Origin: Homarus americanus
Taxonomy: Eukaryota > Arthropoda > Malacostraca > Decapoda > Nephropidae
NCBI RefSeq assembly: GCF_018991925.1
Contig: NW_024742338.1
Coordinates: forward strand, 4,561,594 to 4,625,593
Length of the DNA stretch: 64,000 bases
Direction of reading: 5' to 3'
Shown: piece after piece, positions 25,465-37,303 of the stretch
Layout of the letters: each line of letters starts with the position of its first letter
Numbering within the stretch: position 1 is the stretch's first letter
Position numbers and translations under genes: made by a program
Notes under the pieces: generated by a model
Seen by the model: the letters and a program-made list of their open reading frames with translations, nothing else
Database searches by the model: none
What the model was told of the DNA's origin: nothing

Positions 25465-26142
25465 TATTCACCTTCCTGTACAGGTATATTTACAATGTAA
25501 AAACTTTAATTAGTAGTTATTATTATTAAAAGTAGTGTATAGTGGTAAGTGATAGTGTTAATGTTCCTTGTTGTTGTTCTCAGTTGACTCACACACAGTT
25601 TCCCCTGCACTGTAATTGTCTGAGTCCCCATGTCCTACACTCCCTCTCTCACATTATTCAGTCAACCAAGCGCTTATTCCAGCACCATTGATTCATGTAT
25701 TTACCATTATACTGGACTGTAGTTTAGGTCTGAAGGGATAGTTAAGAGGATGTGTTGTGAAGAGCTTGGCTTGGTTCATCTGTTTCTTGTGTCTGATCAT
25801 TACTCTTGTTTCTTTATCATTGTCAGAAAATCTTGTCAGAGTTTGATTTGTTTTTGACTGTATAACAGTATTTTCAAAATAAAGATACAATACATACTAT
25901 TGAATCAGACTATACACACAAAATTATTATTAACCCCTTGAGTATAATGACATTATATTTCGGGGTTTAAGTCATTGTACTCATGGGATTAAGTCATACC
26001 CAAATGGATAAGTTATCGTACTCTAAAGGTTGAGTCATCATACTGTGGGAGTTAATAACATAGAGAGTCCTCAGACACACAGACTTGATATTGCCGTGAT
26101 GCAGAAGTGAATAAAAGATATAAATTATTTTCTTACCCACAG

Positions 26143-26421
26143 AGTCCTGGTAGCATAAGTCGCAGTAGTCCAAACTGGATTCGACAGTGGGCAGCACAAG
26201 TAGCCGAGCACACGAAGTCCTCCGACGCCTCTGTCAAAACATCAATAGGGTCTCCTCGTGGCACGAAGCCTCCACTCGCATCCCTCTCGTCCTCCCAGGA
26301 AAGTAGCGAATCCCGTCCCCGGCGGAAACTGCCCACTCCACCCACGCACCATCCACCTTTCTCAATGGCCTCCCCTAAGGTTAATGATCTATCTGACAAC
26401 CAGAGTCCCACCAAGGGCCGG
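26143..26421 (+). CDS. CEP170: CEP170 exon with W-x-RQWAAQVAEHT block
   Basis: Acceptor TCTTACCCACAG at 26142 and donor CGG|GTAAGT at 26422, 93 codons, phase 0 at both ends. It encodes SPGSISRSSPNWIRQWAAQV then AEHTKSSDAS, SP-rich sequence, RPRRKLPTPP and a Ser/Pro-rich end. Vertebrate CEP170 has a W-x2-QWA...A-x-HT block in the same place, followed by an R-rich, LP-containing stretch. The match supports orthology. Confidence 0.88.
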
Positions 26422-26752
26422 GTAAGTCTCCCTTATGACATCATTTTCAGTAGTCTTCATTTTGTATTATCATGTACTGTACAGTACAGTACTGTACAGT
26501 ACTGTACTGTATTTGTATTTAAATAATACAGTCATATCTTTTTGTTAATACCCTGTATTAATTGTAATGAAAAATTCACAAGGAATTCAGTGATCATGTC
26601 ATTACTGAGACTTCTTTTCTTATATTCTCTCTCACTCCCTGTATGCAGTGTCTCACAAGGCTTGGACACTATAAGGTTGATGCTCTTTCTAATAACTTAC
26701 ATTCTAAAGTAATATTACTCCAAATCTTTAACCTCCACTTTCTCTCTTTCAG

Positions 26753-26776
26753 AAGTTGAGCAGATTATTCTCTGGG
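26753..26776 (+). CDS. doubtful 24-nt microexon
   Basis: An excellent acceptor, TCTCTCTTTCAG, at 26752 is followed by KLSRLFSG in phase 0 and a weak donor, GTGTTT, at 26777. If unspliced, the frame ends at a TAA about 60 bases later and would make a short alternative C-terminus. Only the acceptor is convincing. Confidence 0.25.
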
Positions 26777-29099
26777 GTGTTTGAGCAAGACTTACACTTG
26801 CTGCTTTGGCATTGTTTACCAACTAACTTTAATTCTTTTTAATGCTTTTAATTTTCTTGAGTTCATTATTCTCTTTAATTATTAAGACTCACATCTAAAT
26901 ATGTAGGTTTTCTCGTAGTCAAAGGCAATACTGCCCTCAACCCATGAAGCAAATGACTCTTGGATGAGACTTTTTATTTTCTTGTGAGTCAATACTTGAA
27001 TATAAAGTTCATTCAGTATGATGGACATACTGTACATAAATATCTGAAAATAAACTAGTACAGTATTCATTTGTTTCTTGTGGGTTGACTTCTGTATTTT
27101 CTTTAATAGAAATCTTAGTTTTGTTAAGCTTGTTCACACTGTGTCATGAGTTACACTGTCCTCTGTCTTAATCGGCTGTTTTGCACTTTTTTTTTAATAA
27201 TCTTCATGTATTCCTCGAAATAATCTCTTCAGAGGCAAAAACCAACATATTTCTAATTTACTTTGGCTAATGCAAGTAAATTCCTCATATATATTTTAAA
27301 GCTGTCTGTCTACTTGCATCTTATAAATCATATCTTTCCCAACACTTATTACAAATATCCAGACCATAGAACTTAATGCATCACATCCCATTTTCCATCT
27401 CGGTTTGACACACAGGTTCCCCCCATAATGCCTTGCATGGTAATGGACAAAACCTCTTTAGAAAATACCATGTAGAATGAAAGTGGATAAGAACACACGT
27501 AGAATAAAGACAAAATAAAACATGGTCTTTGGTAATAGGTTGGATAGTTTAAGTTGGCTGGGTTAGGTTATATTAATAAGATAAAAGTTAAGCATATACC
27601 AGTACACATGTAGGATGGATATGTGTGTGTTTGTGTCTTTGTCCAAGTATTTATTTGTGTTTTTGTACAGGGAGTATTTTGCCAAGGAGTTTTGCCCCAT
27701 ACTCCAGGCACAACCATGATCCTCCAGTACTCACTGTATCTGTTTTACCTTCTCTGTCCCAACCCCTTCCTTGATACCACTGTCTTGATTTATGAAAGAA
27801 ATAAGGTTAACATATTATTCTAATTTGAATATCTGTCCATCTCATCTTTTATATTCTCCCTATTTGTCCTTTTCTTTCATATTCTTCCATTTATTAGATC
27901 ATTAGTTGATTATTTGAAATCCCTGTGTCTGTATTACTGATTACACAGGAAACACGAACATTAAGCCATATCCAGACAAAACATGCCGCTAGTTAGGTTG
28001 TGTGAAGCAATGGGAACAAACCATATAGATATTTATGAACCTTGTAGTAGTGGGAATCTGCCATAGTAGAACACATAAGATACAACTGTTAGAATTTGGA
28101 TTAAATGCATGAGAGTGAAGAGAGAGAGTGAGACTGTATATAGTCCTGGTTCCAGATACTGTGTTGTGTGATATAGTGAGAAGAGTCTTGTGAAAAATGG
28201 TATCCAAAAGTCCAAACCTCTTATTTGGTCCACTTTTGATTCTCATATTACTCATATTACTCATATCCTTATTGTCTTACCTCTTAAAATGTCTATATAA
28301 TGAGAAGGGGATTGTAAGTGTGAAAAAAAAAGTGCCCGAACCTCAGAATTAGTACACCTTTGATTCTCATTACTCGTATCCTTCTATGCTACCCACTTCA
28401 GAAGTTTTGTTATTCACCATCCAATTGCCTTATTTTGTATCATTTAGAGTAACCCCTATTTCACCTGACAAACTTCATGTTCCTCTCACTTCTTCATCTT
28501 GAACCATGCATGAGGGAAGCTGCATGTAAAGTTTGTCATTGCCTTTTACAGCTGTACATTGTCCAGTTTATTAAACAGGGCTCACATTGCAAAGTTTAAG
28601 ACAAGACACTAACTAAATCCCCCTCGCCCCCCAAAAAATTACAACACCATTTTAACAGTTTATTCACCACCTCCAATTATATATTCTTATATGTGACAAC
28701 TGCATTAACCATTTCATTCTATTATCCAGCACCACATAAAATCACAATTAAATTATCCATATTGATAAAACTGAAAAGAAATACAAAAGAAGATTTACCA
28801 GTTTTACCAATTTCAAGAAAAGCCTATAGGAAAATTTATGATTGGCAGCATGAGCCTTGCTTAATATACTGTACCTGTGCTTTATATACTGTACCAGACC
28901 CTCACTTTATGCTATGTGCATACTGTACCTACAGAACAATGTTTAAAATCCTACTATATCATAGCCTAAGTCCTATATACATCTAAAATCACTTAATTTA
29001 AGGCAAACTAAGAAATAAAATGACAAAATACATTAACTGAAAGTAAAAAATAAGTCCTCAGGTAAATAAAAGGTAAATAAACTAGTGTAAATTTCAAGT

Positions 29100-29177
29100 T
29101 TATCCCCGTTGGTATCGGCAGGCTTTCGTAAGTCGGACATTTGTAAGTCGGACATTTGTAAGTCGGGGACCCCCCTG
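29100..29177. mobile_element. MITE end fragment (GTAAGTCGGGGACC)
   Basis: Two copies of GTAAGTCGGACATTT, then GTAAGTCGGGGACCCCCCTG. The end resembles that of the MITE at 13196-13532. The mariner at 29180 inserted at the TA that ends this fragment. Confidence 0.55.
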
Positions 29178-29179
29178 TA

Positions 29180-30081
29180 CATAGTCTGACAATTAAGTTC
29201 GCGAACTCATGCTACAGGTGCTGGTACGTACCTTACTGAGGATCGGCGCTGTGGTCCCCTTGCAATGCTATACACGGACGCCAGTCTTTCTTCCACCCTT
29301 GGAAACATTTCTGGAATAGCTTTCATAGCTGCCGTCGTGCTACTCTGAAGGTCATCCACATCCTGAAAATACGTCCCCTTGATGTGTTTCTTCAGCGAAG
29401 GAAATAGAAAAAAGTCACACAGGGCCAGGCCAAGTCAGGTGAATAAGGAGGGTGTTCCAATAAGGTAATTTGGTTCTCGGTCAATAACTCCCGCTCAATC
29501 AATGCCGTGTGCTCTGGGGCATTGTCATGATGCAAAATCCACTTGTTTCCAGCAAAAAGTTCTGGGCATTTTCATCTAACTTTTTCTCTGAGTATTTTAA
29601 GCACATCGAGATAATAAAACTGGTTCACACCCTGCCCTTGGGGGAACAAATTCTCTGTGAATGTTTTTTGCAGTCCTGCTTGTTGTTGGTCATCCTTCTC
29701 TGTCATCGTCTGTAACTTCTTCTCTTCCCCCCAGAAAATCGCTTAATCCACTTGTAAACTGATGTTTTGTTTAGTGCATTATCCCCATAAACTTGGGTTA
29801 ACATGTCCTGAATTTCAGGCCCAGTTTTCCCCAGGTTCAAGAGAAACTTGGTGTTCGTTCTTTGTTCTAAAACAATACAGTATTGTCATTATCGCTACAA
29901 AACCAGAAACCACTCTAATACAGTAGCTGCCACTGCACATGTCCTACTCGCTTGAGATCAACAACACAACTGGGGTAGTAAGAGAAGGGATCAAGGTCAC
30001 ATGTATGCCACTCACACTCGTTACAGTGCTGCCGCCTGTTGAGCCACGTGGCGAGTTTGCTAACTTAATTGTCAGACCTTG
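29180..30081 (-). pseudogene. decayed mariner transposon, minus strand
   Basis: The ends are inverted repeats, each containing GTCTGACAATTAAGTT, flanked by TA at 29178-29179 and 30082-30083. The minus strand reads HDNAPEHTALIERELLTENQ, then SPDLAW, then, after a frameshift, a CDFFLFP-like string. These are the second and third acidic residues of a DD34D mariner transposase. Further down, KKHIKGT- and YSIARG-like strings are recognisable. At 902 bp it is shorter than the usual 1.3 kb and carries stops, so it is inactive. Confidence 0.85.
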
Positions 30082-30213
30082 TATAATATGAAATAATATA
30101 ATATATCAAACTAATGCGCCATATCTTTTACAGAACACGTAATAGGGAATCTTTTCCGCATAAAATGAATTGTGTTTAGAAAAAAGGTCGGCGCTTAAAC
30201 ACAAATTCGCATA

Positions 30214-30930
30214 CAGAGGACCCCCCAAAAAAAAATGCGGATTTTTTTTTCGCGGTCCTCTATAATTCGCGGATGACACTCTGGATGTACCCAAGAATGT
30301 CTGTGGTAGTGTTAAAGTTGCCGGCATTTTCGTGGCTGGGACAGGGAGCCATTCGTTCTAGAGACAGTAATTTCCTTTACCTGTACAGTGGGGTATGCTA
30401 TAACGAATCTAATTGGTTCTAGAACCTTGTTCGTTATAGGATTAATCCGTTCCAGGCCCCCAAATACAACCACTTAACACTGAAAAATATAATATAAAAT
30501 TGTAAAAAAGTGCATAAATATGCATCTAAACCCCTGAAATAAAGAATATCATTAATACTTGTAATAAAAAAACAATAAATTAGCAAAAAAAAAAATTTAA
30601 TAATGTTTGCTGTAGGAGTTTCGTTCGTTATAGCATTCTCAATTTTATAGGTAAAACCGTTCGTTATAGGAATATTCGTAGTAGGATCCGTTCGTTATAG
30701 CATACCCCTCTGTATTGTATATATGTGTGTGTGTGTGTCTACACATCACATATACAATACTACATGTAAAAGAAATAATTGTCCTAAGGGCAAACGCATA
30801 AAGAGAATATACATTTCTTTGGATACAAGTAAAAAATGTAACAAATCCCCGGTCAGCAAATGCTATTCGATGATTTGGCGATTCGCGGCCACTTTGAAAA
30901 CCTAACCCCTGCGAATTTGGGGGCCCCCTA
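30214..30930. mobile_element. TA-flanked MITE, copy 2, interrupted
   Basis: Opposite orientation to 12187-12804. Ends CAGAGGACCCCCC at the left and GGGGGCCCCCTA at the right, flanked by TA. Internal strings such as CCAAGAATGTCTGTGGTAGT match copy 1. It is split by a younger MITE at 30386-30712. Confidence 0.8.
30386..30712. mobile_element. TA-flanked MITE nested in another MITE
   Basis: Ends GGGGTATGCTATAACGAA and TTCGTTATAGCATACCCC, 327 bp, flanked by TA. Copy 1 of the host element keeps the unoccupied site (CCTGTATTG on its minus strand, near 12637), so the insertion and its TA duplication can be read directly. Confidence 0.9.
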
Positions 30931-31040
30931 TATTGTGAATGCGCATAAAGCGAGGGTCCAGTGTACCTGATGCCTTAGTCTTCTCTGGTACATTACCTGT
31001 ACTGTATATACTGTACACGCTGCAACAGTTTCGTCTGGTC

Positions 31041-31465
31041 GTAAGATATGGCTAGTGTGGCAACAGCGCGCGTGTGTTCGCGTGTACATGCTGGAGAAAT
31101 TTTTGGATCATCCTCTCCCTCCGTGAACCACGAGACTCGTTGAGTTGTCAATCAGAAGCAGTCATTAAGTTGACCCACAGATGACGCCATGGCGCATGAG
31201 GATGTGGAAGGGGGGGCAGGGAGCTTGGCAAGTGACAGGATGGCAGTGAGGTGGGGTCAGGTTGCTTACTCCAGCAGTGTTATAATTTGACAGCTTTTTT
31301 TTATATTCATGGCCCTGCGCCATCTATGTGTCAACTTAACAACTGCTTCTGACTGACAACTCGATGAGCCATTTGGTTCACAGAGGGAGAGGATGATCCG
31401 CCTATTATTGAGCATGTACACACGAACACACACACTTGCTGTTGTCACGTTAGCCATAGCTCGCA
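31041..31465. repeat. large inverted repeat, ~155-bp arms
   Basis: Arms 31041-31195 and 31305-31465 pair imperfectly (GATATGGCTAGTGTGGCAAC against its inverse at the right end). The spacer of about 110 bp is purine-rich. No coding capacity. Probably a foldback element. Confidence 0.75.
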
Positions 31466-32569
31466 TCCAGGTGAACCAGGTGGAACTATTGCCGAGTGTA
31501 CTACTCTTCTTACTTAACTGTTCATGTGTTTAATATTATGTTTTCCCTTCATATTCATTTACACAATACATGTAGTATTTATAATTTTCAAGTAGATTTT
31601 TTTTTTTTTTTTTGAATTTGATTAGCAAAAAAGATATTAATGTGTAGATTTATATATTGTTTCTTAAATTTTCTTCTGACTGGGTAGTGACCATGAGCCA
31701 GCCAGTGACGTACAGTTTATGTTTGTTCTCAGGTGTGTTGTTTTAGGAGACACTTTGCTGTTTTTTGTGGCTTATAAATGTATTATACACACACACACAC
31801 ATGTAAATAATTGTAGGTGTGGATTCTCAAAGCTTTAGCCTAGAAATAATGTCCACAATGGCCTCAAAATTACACTGACACTCAACCTTAACTACATTGT
31901 CTCTTAACTCCAAATTAACTTAAAAGAATCTGTAAGATTGGACCCAGAATATATTATTAACTTGGGAGAACAGTCATGGATTTCCAGTCAGTGGAGATGT
32001 TCCTTTATGCTGACAGTGTACAATATGAGGGACAATTAGGAGGAATGAAGAGCAGATTAGTTAATACAGTAGATTAATTTAGAATTCCTTAATTATTAAA
32101 CGGGATGAAACAGCTAGTTTGTGTCAGTGTTGATCTTGAAACACGTACTAGTTTACAGTATTGTTTAGTATATTATGCACAGTTGTGGACAAAAAGAATT
32201 CACCAGGCAGGGAGGAGGTAGGTGGAGACTTGGCAGTGTCACATAAAGGTGGTGATTAAAAAGCCTGCATTTTTTTTGTCCACAGTTGTACATACAGTAC
32301 TGTACTTGACAATACACTCTACTGTATATTTTGTACACACTTCACAAGGCACACTAGTACAGTATAATACATGTTTACATCACGAGACACACTAGGAAAC
32401 GCATTATTTATCTGGGTATCTTATTTTAAGTAAACTTTTTTGAATCTGCAATTTTTAGTTTTTTGCTTTATTTTGTGCTTGGGTTAGTTACTGTTAAAGC
32501 ATTTTTTATTTCTTTTCCTTTTGGCATTATTGCCCAAGAATCATATGAATAGTTCCATCTTTCCCTCAG

Positions 32570-33123
32570 CAGCTACAGGAGCTTTTTGACTCCCCAACTC
32601 TGGGGCAACGTCAGATGGACTACAGCCGTGACACTGAGTCCTTCCTCCGTGACACTGAGCAACTTGTCACCTCTCTCCAGGCTCGTATTGACATGAACAA
32701 AGGCATTCCATCGAGTCTCAGGGGCCTGTCCTTCGAATCACATGACTCTGGAGGAGATTCTGACCTGGACACCAGCACTTCCTACCCCATAAACGACGAT
32801 GACGACCGACTCGTGAAGACGATGGGCTCCCAGCTGAAGACCAAACTCAAGCTTGCCGGCATTGACGGTTCACCCAAGACGCCCCCGGTGGCGACCAGTC
32901 CCCGTAAACCAGATCCACTAGCAGTGGAAACAAGACTGAAGCTGACGAGCCACTTCAAGAGGGAGAAATCCATAGTGTCAGACAGCGGGTATGATGTGTA
33001 TACAGCTGGCAAGGAAGAGAACAGCCTCCAATCAGATAGCAGTAGTGAAGCGAGTGAACCTATTAAAGATAGTCGCAAGTCCACTGACAATAACCCTCCC
33101 CTCAAGTTCAATAGAGCATTTAG
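32570..33123 (+). CDS. CEP170: CEP170 large exon (MDYSRDTESFLRDTE block)
   Basis: Acceptor CCCTCAGCAG offers two in-frame AGs (start 32570 or 32573); donor TTTAG|GTATAG at 33124, leaving AG. It encodes LQELFDSPTLGQRQMDYSRD, then TESFLRDTEQLVTSLQARID, an acidic ESHDSGGDSDLDTSTS region, SP/TP-rich repeats and an end reading PLKFNRAF. Vertebrate CEP170 has an equivalent MD-x-DTE...A-x-L segment followed by SDVDTAS-like acid/Ser sequence. This is the longest exon in the window. Confidence 0.9.
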
Positions 33124-34383
33124 GTATAGTAATCCTTATGCCACAACCTAGAGTTTTGTCCAAGTAGAGTAGATGTTAGCTGTACGATACGTTGATTTAC
33201 ACGCTACCTTAAAAATTTAATTAATTTGTCCACAACATTGCCTAGTAGCAGCACTGTAGAGGTCTGATGGATTACACACACATTTCCCTTTACTAACAGT
33301 TCGAGCCACTGTCTGTTGTACTACCTATGTACTGTAGTTACAATTTAATTGGCTTGTTGTACTTAAAATTATTTGTTCACATTGGCCTAAATTCTACATA
33401 GAACTTAATGCTCTGGCCCAATCATAGTCATGACACTGAAATGTTTATCTAGAGACTGACACTCACTCACAAAACACCTCAACTCTGGCCTTGTTTGGAC
33501 AACTTGGCCCACAAGAGGTCATAAAAAATTTTTGGGTTCATCATAATAAGAGAATAACCCTTTGGTCACATCATTTATGTACAAATAGTGAGAAGTACTG
33601 TTAAGTTTGGCCACTTGAAGATCAATGTATCAATTCTCACAAGCAGATGATCACTAATATTAAAATCCTTAATGAATACTTTACTATAACGATAATTAGC
33701 CCAGTAAGTTAATGACGATGTGATATCAAAAGTTGTGATGCGTCTTGAGTGGTACATCATGTACCCATAACCTGTAAAGTCTCCTTATACTTGAAGAAAA
33801 ATTATCTGCTTACACATTGCATCTGTTATCATTACTCTTAACCCACTGTTGCGTTGGGTGGATCAAGGGGTACTGAAGCCTGACAGAACAGTATTGGAGA
33901 GCTATGCACAACTAGTGAGAAGAAGGAGCTAACACATACATATTTAAATGTTTGCAAAACATGACCAATACCACAATTTACAAGCTCTGTGTACAATACT
34001 GTACTTGGCTTTAATGAAAATAATATGATGATGATGTGACTCACCAGATTTTACCTGAGCTGTGATTTAGCAAGAGGTTCAACTTGATATTATAAAGGTG
34101 TTCCTCTACCTACAGTAACTTTTAATATGGCTCCAGTCAGTCAAAGTTTGCTGGTAACTTCACATAGAATTTAGGCCAAGAAGCTTGTACATCACTGTTT
34201 TTATTTTCTTCCTTGTAAAGCTTTTTTTATGTTGAGTTTTTTTATTTTTTGTCTTGACACTTAAATATGAAATATTTAAAAAAAAACGTAATTTTAACCC
34301 AATAATGTTGAAATACTGATATGTTTTTGAACATAAGGTTACGTATTACACTCTGGACTGAAATAACTGTTCTACTCCACCAG
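33124..34383 (+). other. intron
   Basis: No repeat, RNA or extra exon recognised, apart from a faint MITE-like string near 34105 (GGTGTTCCTCTACCTAC). Confidence 0.6.
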
Positions 34384-34666
34384 TTTAAGAAGAGCTCGTT
34401 TGGCGTGTGAAGAGTCATCCCAGCAGCACAAGTCCCCATCACCTGTAGACAAGAAGAAGACCACCACCAGACCCTCCAGTGCCGGTAACCTGACGGGGAG
34501 CCGCAAGATTCCTCTCACTCATAGCAAGAGTCACCAGGGTACTAGCCACATGTCCCGAGGGGGTTCACACTCCCAGGCTACAACCCCCAAGAGCGGCTCC
34601 AACGACTTCAGCAGAGGAGACGGGGGCAGATTTAGTTTGCGGCTGCCCCATTCGACCTCTTCAACG
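34384..34666 (+). CDS. CEP170: CEP170 exon with LRRARLA block
   Basis: Acceptor CTACTCCACCAG at 34383 and donor ACG|GTAAGT at 34667. One base completes a Ser codon, then LRRARLACEESSQQHKSPSP, DKKKTTTRPSSAGNLTGSRK and a Ser/His/Gly-rich end. LLRRARLGEAS is a signature of vertebrate CEP170 and CEP170B, so the joined AFSLRRARLA string fixes both the splice phase and the family. Confidence 0.9.
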
Positions 34667-35208
34667 GTAAGTGCTTGTGGTTTGGTCTGTGTATGCCTGA
34701 ATTAATGGGGATGTGATGTATTGGTATGGGAGTGACTAGCTATGTGTCCTACAGCCTCCCTCACTCACTGCACAAGATACATACGGTACTACAATCTCTC
34801 TGACTCTATTCAGTATTCAAGATACATACCTACAACTTCTCTCTCATTTACTGCACAAGATACACTCCTACAACCTCTCTCTCATTCAGTTCACAAGGTA
34901 CATAGTCAGATATTAAAACACTTTGATGTTTTGTACTTAAAGATGTTGAGATGAATGATGATGGGATGATTTATAAATGAATTTGAGTTACCTTATGAAA
35001 GAATAGCTTGGATAAACAGTAATCAGACACACAAAGATATTGATAAGTTCAGCTGTATCTTATTATCTATGCCCCTGAAATAAAGGAAACCCAGGAGTCG
35101 GTATTTTAATTCATAAGGCGAATATTTCTTTTGGTAATGATACAGATTTGGGGAATTGAATGCACTGTATAGAGTTATTTATTCAGCCTTTTATCCTTAC
35201 CTTAACAG
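34667..35208 (+). other. intron
   Basis: Contains a degenerate repeat of TACAACCTCTCTCTCATT-like units at 34750-34900. Nothing else seen. Confidence 0.6.
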
Positions 35209-35450
35209 ACTGTCTCCAAGTCCCCATCACGAACCTCTGTCAGAAAGGAGTTGTCTTCTGGTACCCGGAGAGGCGCCCCACGCTCCAACTCCACGCTGTC
35301 TGCCAAAGAAGTTGACTTTCAAAATTGGAAACGGCGTAAAAACTATGATCCTATGAAGGCTGCAGCAGAAGGCCGGAAGAAAGTTGGCGACAAGAAATCT
35401 GATAAATTGTCTCAAGGAAATACTCACAATGAATCAGAAAGATCTCCAAG
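35209..35450 (+). CDS. CEP170: CEP170 exon (KEVDFQNWKRRKNYDPMKAA block)
   Basis: Acceptor CCTTAACAG at 35208 and donor CCAAG|GTACTG at 35451. Enters in phase 0 and leaves AG. It encodes TVSKSPSRTSVRKELSSGTR, then SNSTLSAKEVDFQNWKRRKN and YDPMKAAAEGRKKVGDKKSD. The W-KRRK-x-YDPMKAAAEG-KK string is a strongly basic helix-prone segment and a plausible microtubule-binding part; that role is inferred from charge only. Confidence 0.85.
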
Positions 35451-35947
35451 GTACTGTATGTCTTGCAGTGTTATAGGAAAAAACCTGATCATATCAATGG
35501 TTCCTCAACAGAGATTCCAGTACAGGAGTCTAAATAACAATGAAACTTATAAATTCAAATCCCACCATTTTTTAATACTGATAAATTATTTACTAGGATA
35601 CTAAATGGTTTCAGTCAGGGGTAACTAAATGAATGTTGTAATTTTTTTTAACTAGGCTTCTACTGTAATAAAACATACCTTACCTGCTGCTAGGTCAATA
35701 CACTGTACATCATCACTTGATTACTCGGACAAAATTGATGGCTTCAGTTTTTCTGGTGCTGTAATTTATACATTAAACTGCTCCAGTGAGTAACTACCAC
35801 CGAGGTGTATTGAGTATGACTCGTGTGCTTACTGTAAGTGAACTACAAATATGGTCAAGTAAATAATAGCAATATAATAAGTGTGTGTTTTATGCCCCAT
35901 CGGAAATGTCTATTTTTTTTATATAGAGTTTGTTCATCTATCTACAG
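35451..35947 (+). other. intron
   Basis: No feature recognised. Confidence 0.6.
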
Positions 35948-36080
35948 TCCTCCTGGGTCCCTCCTGCGCTCTGCATCCTTCCACGGCACTGAAGGCATGG
36001 GAGTAGCTGGTCGCTGGCCCCGGAGACCCAACCACCTGTACACTAGTGAGGATGATGGTCCTTACTCACTGGAGGAGGAG
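35948..36080 (+). CDS. CEP170: CEP170 exon (RWPRRPNHLYTSEDD block)
   Basis: Acceptor CTATCTACAG at 35947 and donor GAG|GTGAGT at 36081. One base completes a Ser codon; leaves in phase 0. It encodes PPGSLLRSASFHGTEGMGVA then GRWPRRPNHLYTSEDDGPYS and LEEE. Vertebrate CEP170 has RWRRFPTDYASTSEDE at this place, so this is a clear orthologous block. Confidence 0.9.
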
Positions 36081-36616
36081 GTGAGTCTTTACAAGTTCAT
36101 GGTATTCAAAACAAAAGACACACACTATACTTCATCACTTCCCTCTAGTATCTTGCTCTCTTAAGGACCCCCTCACTGAGGAGATGGGCTGGAATGAAAA
36201 ACTTCCTTCCAATCTGTTTTATCTTGATATGTTTGTTTTACCTTCATACTTCCCCTTTCTGTCAGCCTTAAGCATAGAGATAATATTGTACTGTAGTTCT
36301 AAAAAATTTGGAGCATAATTTTGTGGACTACTATAATGAATTTATCTTTGACAATTCTGTTTAATTTTACATTTACTTTACAGTACAGGGAGTTTTATGC
36401 CATGAAGTGTCATGCAATAAAATCTTTACCAAATAATATTAAAATGGTTCTTAGCAGAGGAACAAGTGTACAGCCACTTTTACCGTAGTAGACAGAATAT
36501 ATTAATACAGATACAGTACTGTACATCAATAGTAACAGAAAAAATCGCCTATGTTTAGCAGTTTACAATGGTCAAATTGTTTAGTATAAAATAAACCATT
36601 CATGACAATGTTTCAG
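36081..36616 (+). other. intron
   Basis: No feature recognised. Confidence 0.6.
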
Positions 36617-36799
36617 CAACCCCATCCTGTACCTCACTGTTCTCCACTGCGGAGATCTCCAACTTCTCCGCATCAGCTGTCCTCCCCACACACTACCTCT
36701 CCAGCACGGCAGGTGACTTTATCCTCGGCCCGGGCACGAAGAGCATCATACGCACTGTCAGATGAGGGCGAAGGTCACATTGGATCTCCAACTAGAAAG
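36617..36799 (+). CDS. CEP170: CEP170 exon (SP-rich, RARRASYALSDEGEG)
   Basis: Acceptor ATGTTTCAG at 36616 and donor AAG|GTTTGT at 36800, 61 codons, phase 0 at both ends. It encodes QPHPVPHCSPLRRSPTSPHQ, then LSSPHTTSPARQVTLSSARA and RRASYALSDEGEGHIGSPTR. RRAS is a textbook basophilic kinase motif. The polypyrimidine tract is short, so the 5' edge is less certain than the 3' edge. Confidence 0.8.
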
Positions 36800-37124
36800 G
36801 TTTGTTATAATACAAACATAGATCATCCCTCAGGAGCTGTTAGTGGTCAGAGTTGTTCAAGTGTTCTCTTATTTATCCCAGCCTTAGTGTGACTGAGGTT
36901 GTTCAATAAAAAATGGTTACTGTGCTCACTTCCAGTCCCTGCTTTGCTTCTTTGGTTTGATCCACTGACTGTGTTCTCATTTTTAGTGGTGTGAGGCCAT
37001 CAGTTACTTCAACAATACTCTAATGTTTCCATCTGAAATATATACCTATCTTTTGCATACCTTAATACTGCCATACTGTGTATGAATGAAATTAGAAAAG
37101 TTCACAAGGCTGTTGTGCTCTCAG
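36800..37124 (+). other. intron
   Basis: 325 bp, no feature recognised. Confidence 0.6.
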
Positions 37125-37303
37125 ACATCACTGGATGAGTCTGGCAGCGAGGGGAAGCGGTCACCACTGGGCAGCACCCGAGGCATTGTGTCAGGCAGAT
37201 CTAAAGCTAAAATGGAAGCTCTGGACAACTTGGTCATATCCACAATTCACTCTCTCTCTGTGAAGGTTCGCACCACCTCAGAAACTCTCCTGCAAAAGCT
37301 TAA
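37125..37303 (+). CDS. CEP170: CEP170 exon, conserved C-terminal helical region
   Basis: Acceptor TGTGCTCTCAG at 37124 and donor CTTAA|GTAAGT at 37304, phase 0 in, two bases out. It encodes TSLDESGSEGKRSPLGSTRG, then KAKMEALDNLVISTIHSLSV and KVRTTSETLLQKL. The heptad-like spacing of L, I and V over the last 35 residues predicts a helix. Vertebrate CEP170 has the corresponding NLLLSSVFQFSKKIRQS...AGKIR helix just before its C-terminal coiled region. Confidence 0.88.

Larger units (their letters stand above)
26422..32569 (+). other. intron with mariner and MITEs
   Basis: Includes a GTACTGTACAGTAC cluster at 26473-26512, the doubtful microexon at 26753, the mariner at 29180-30081, nested MITEs at 30214-30930 and an inverted repeat at 31041-31465. 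No further exon recognised. Confidence 0.6.
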
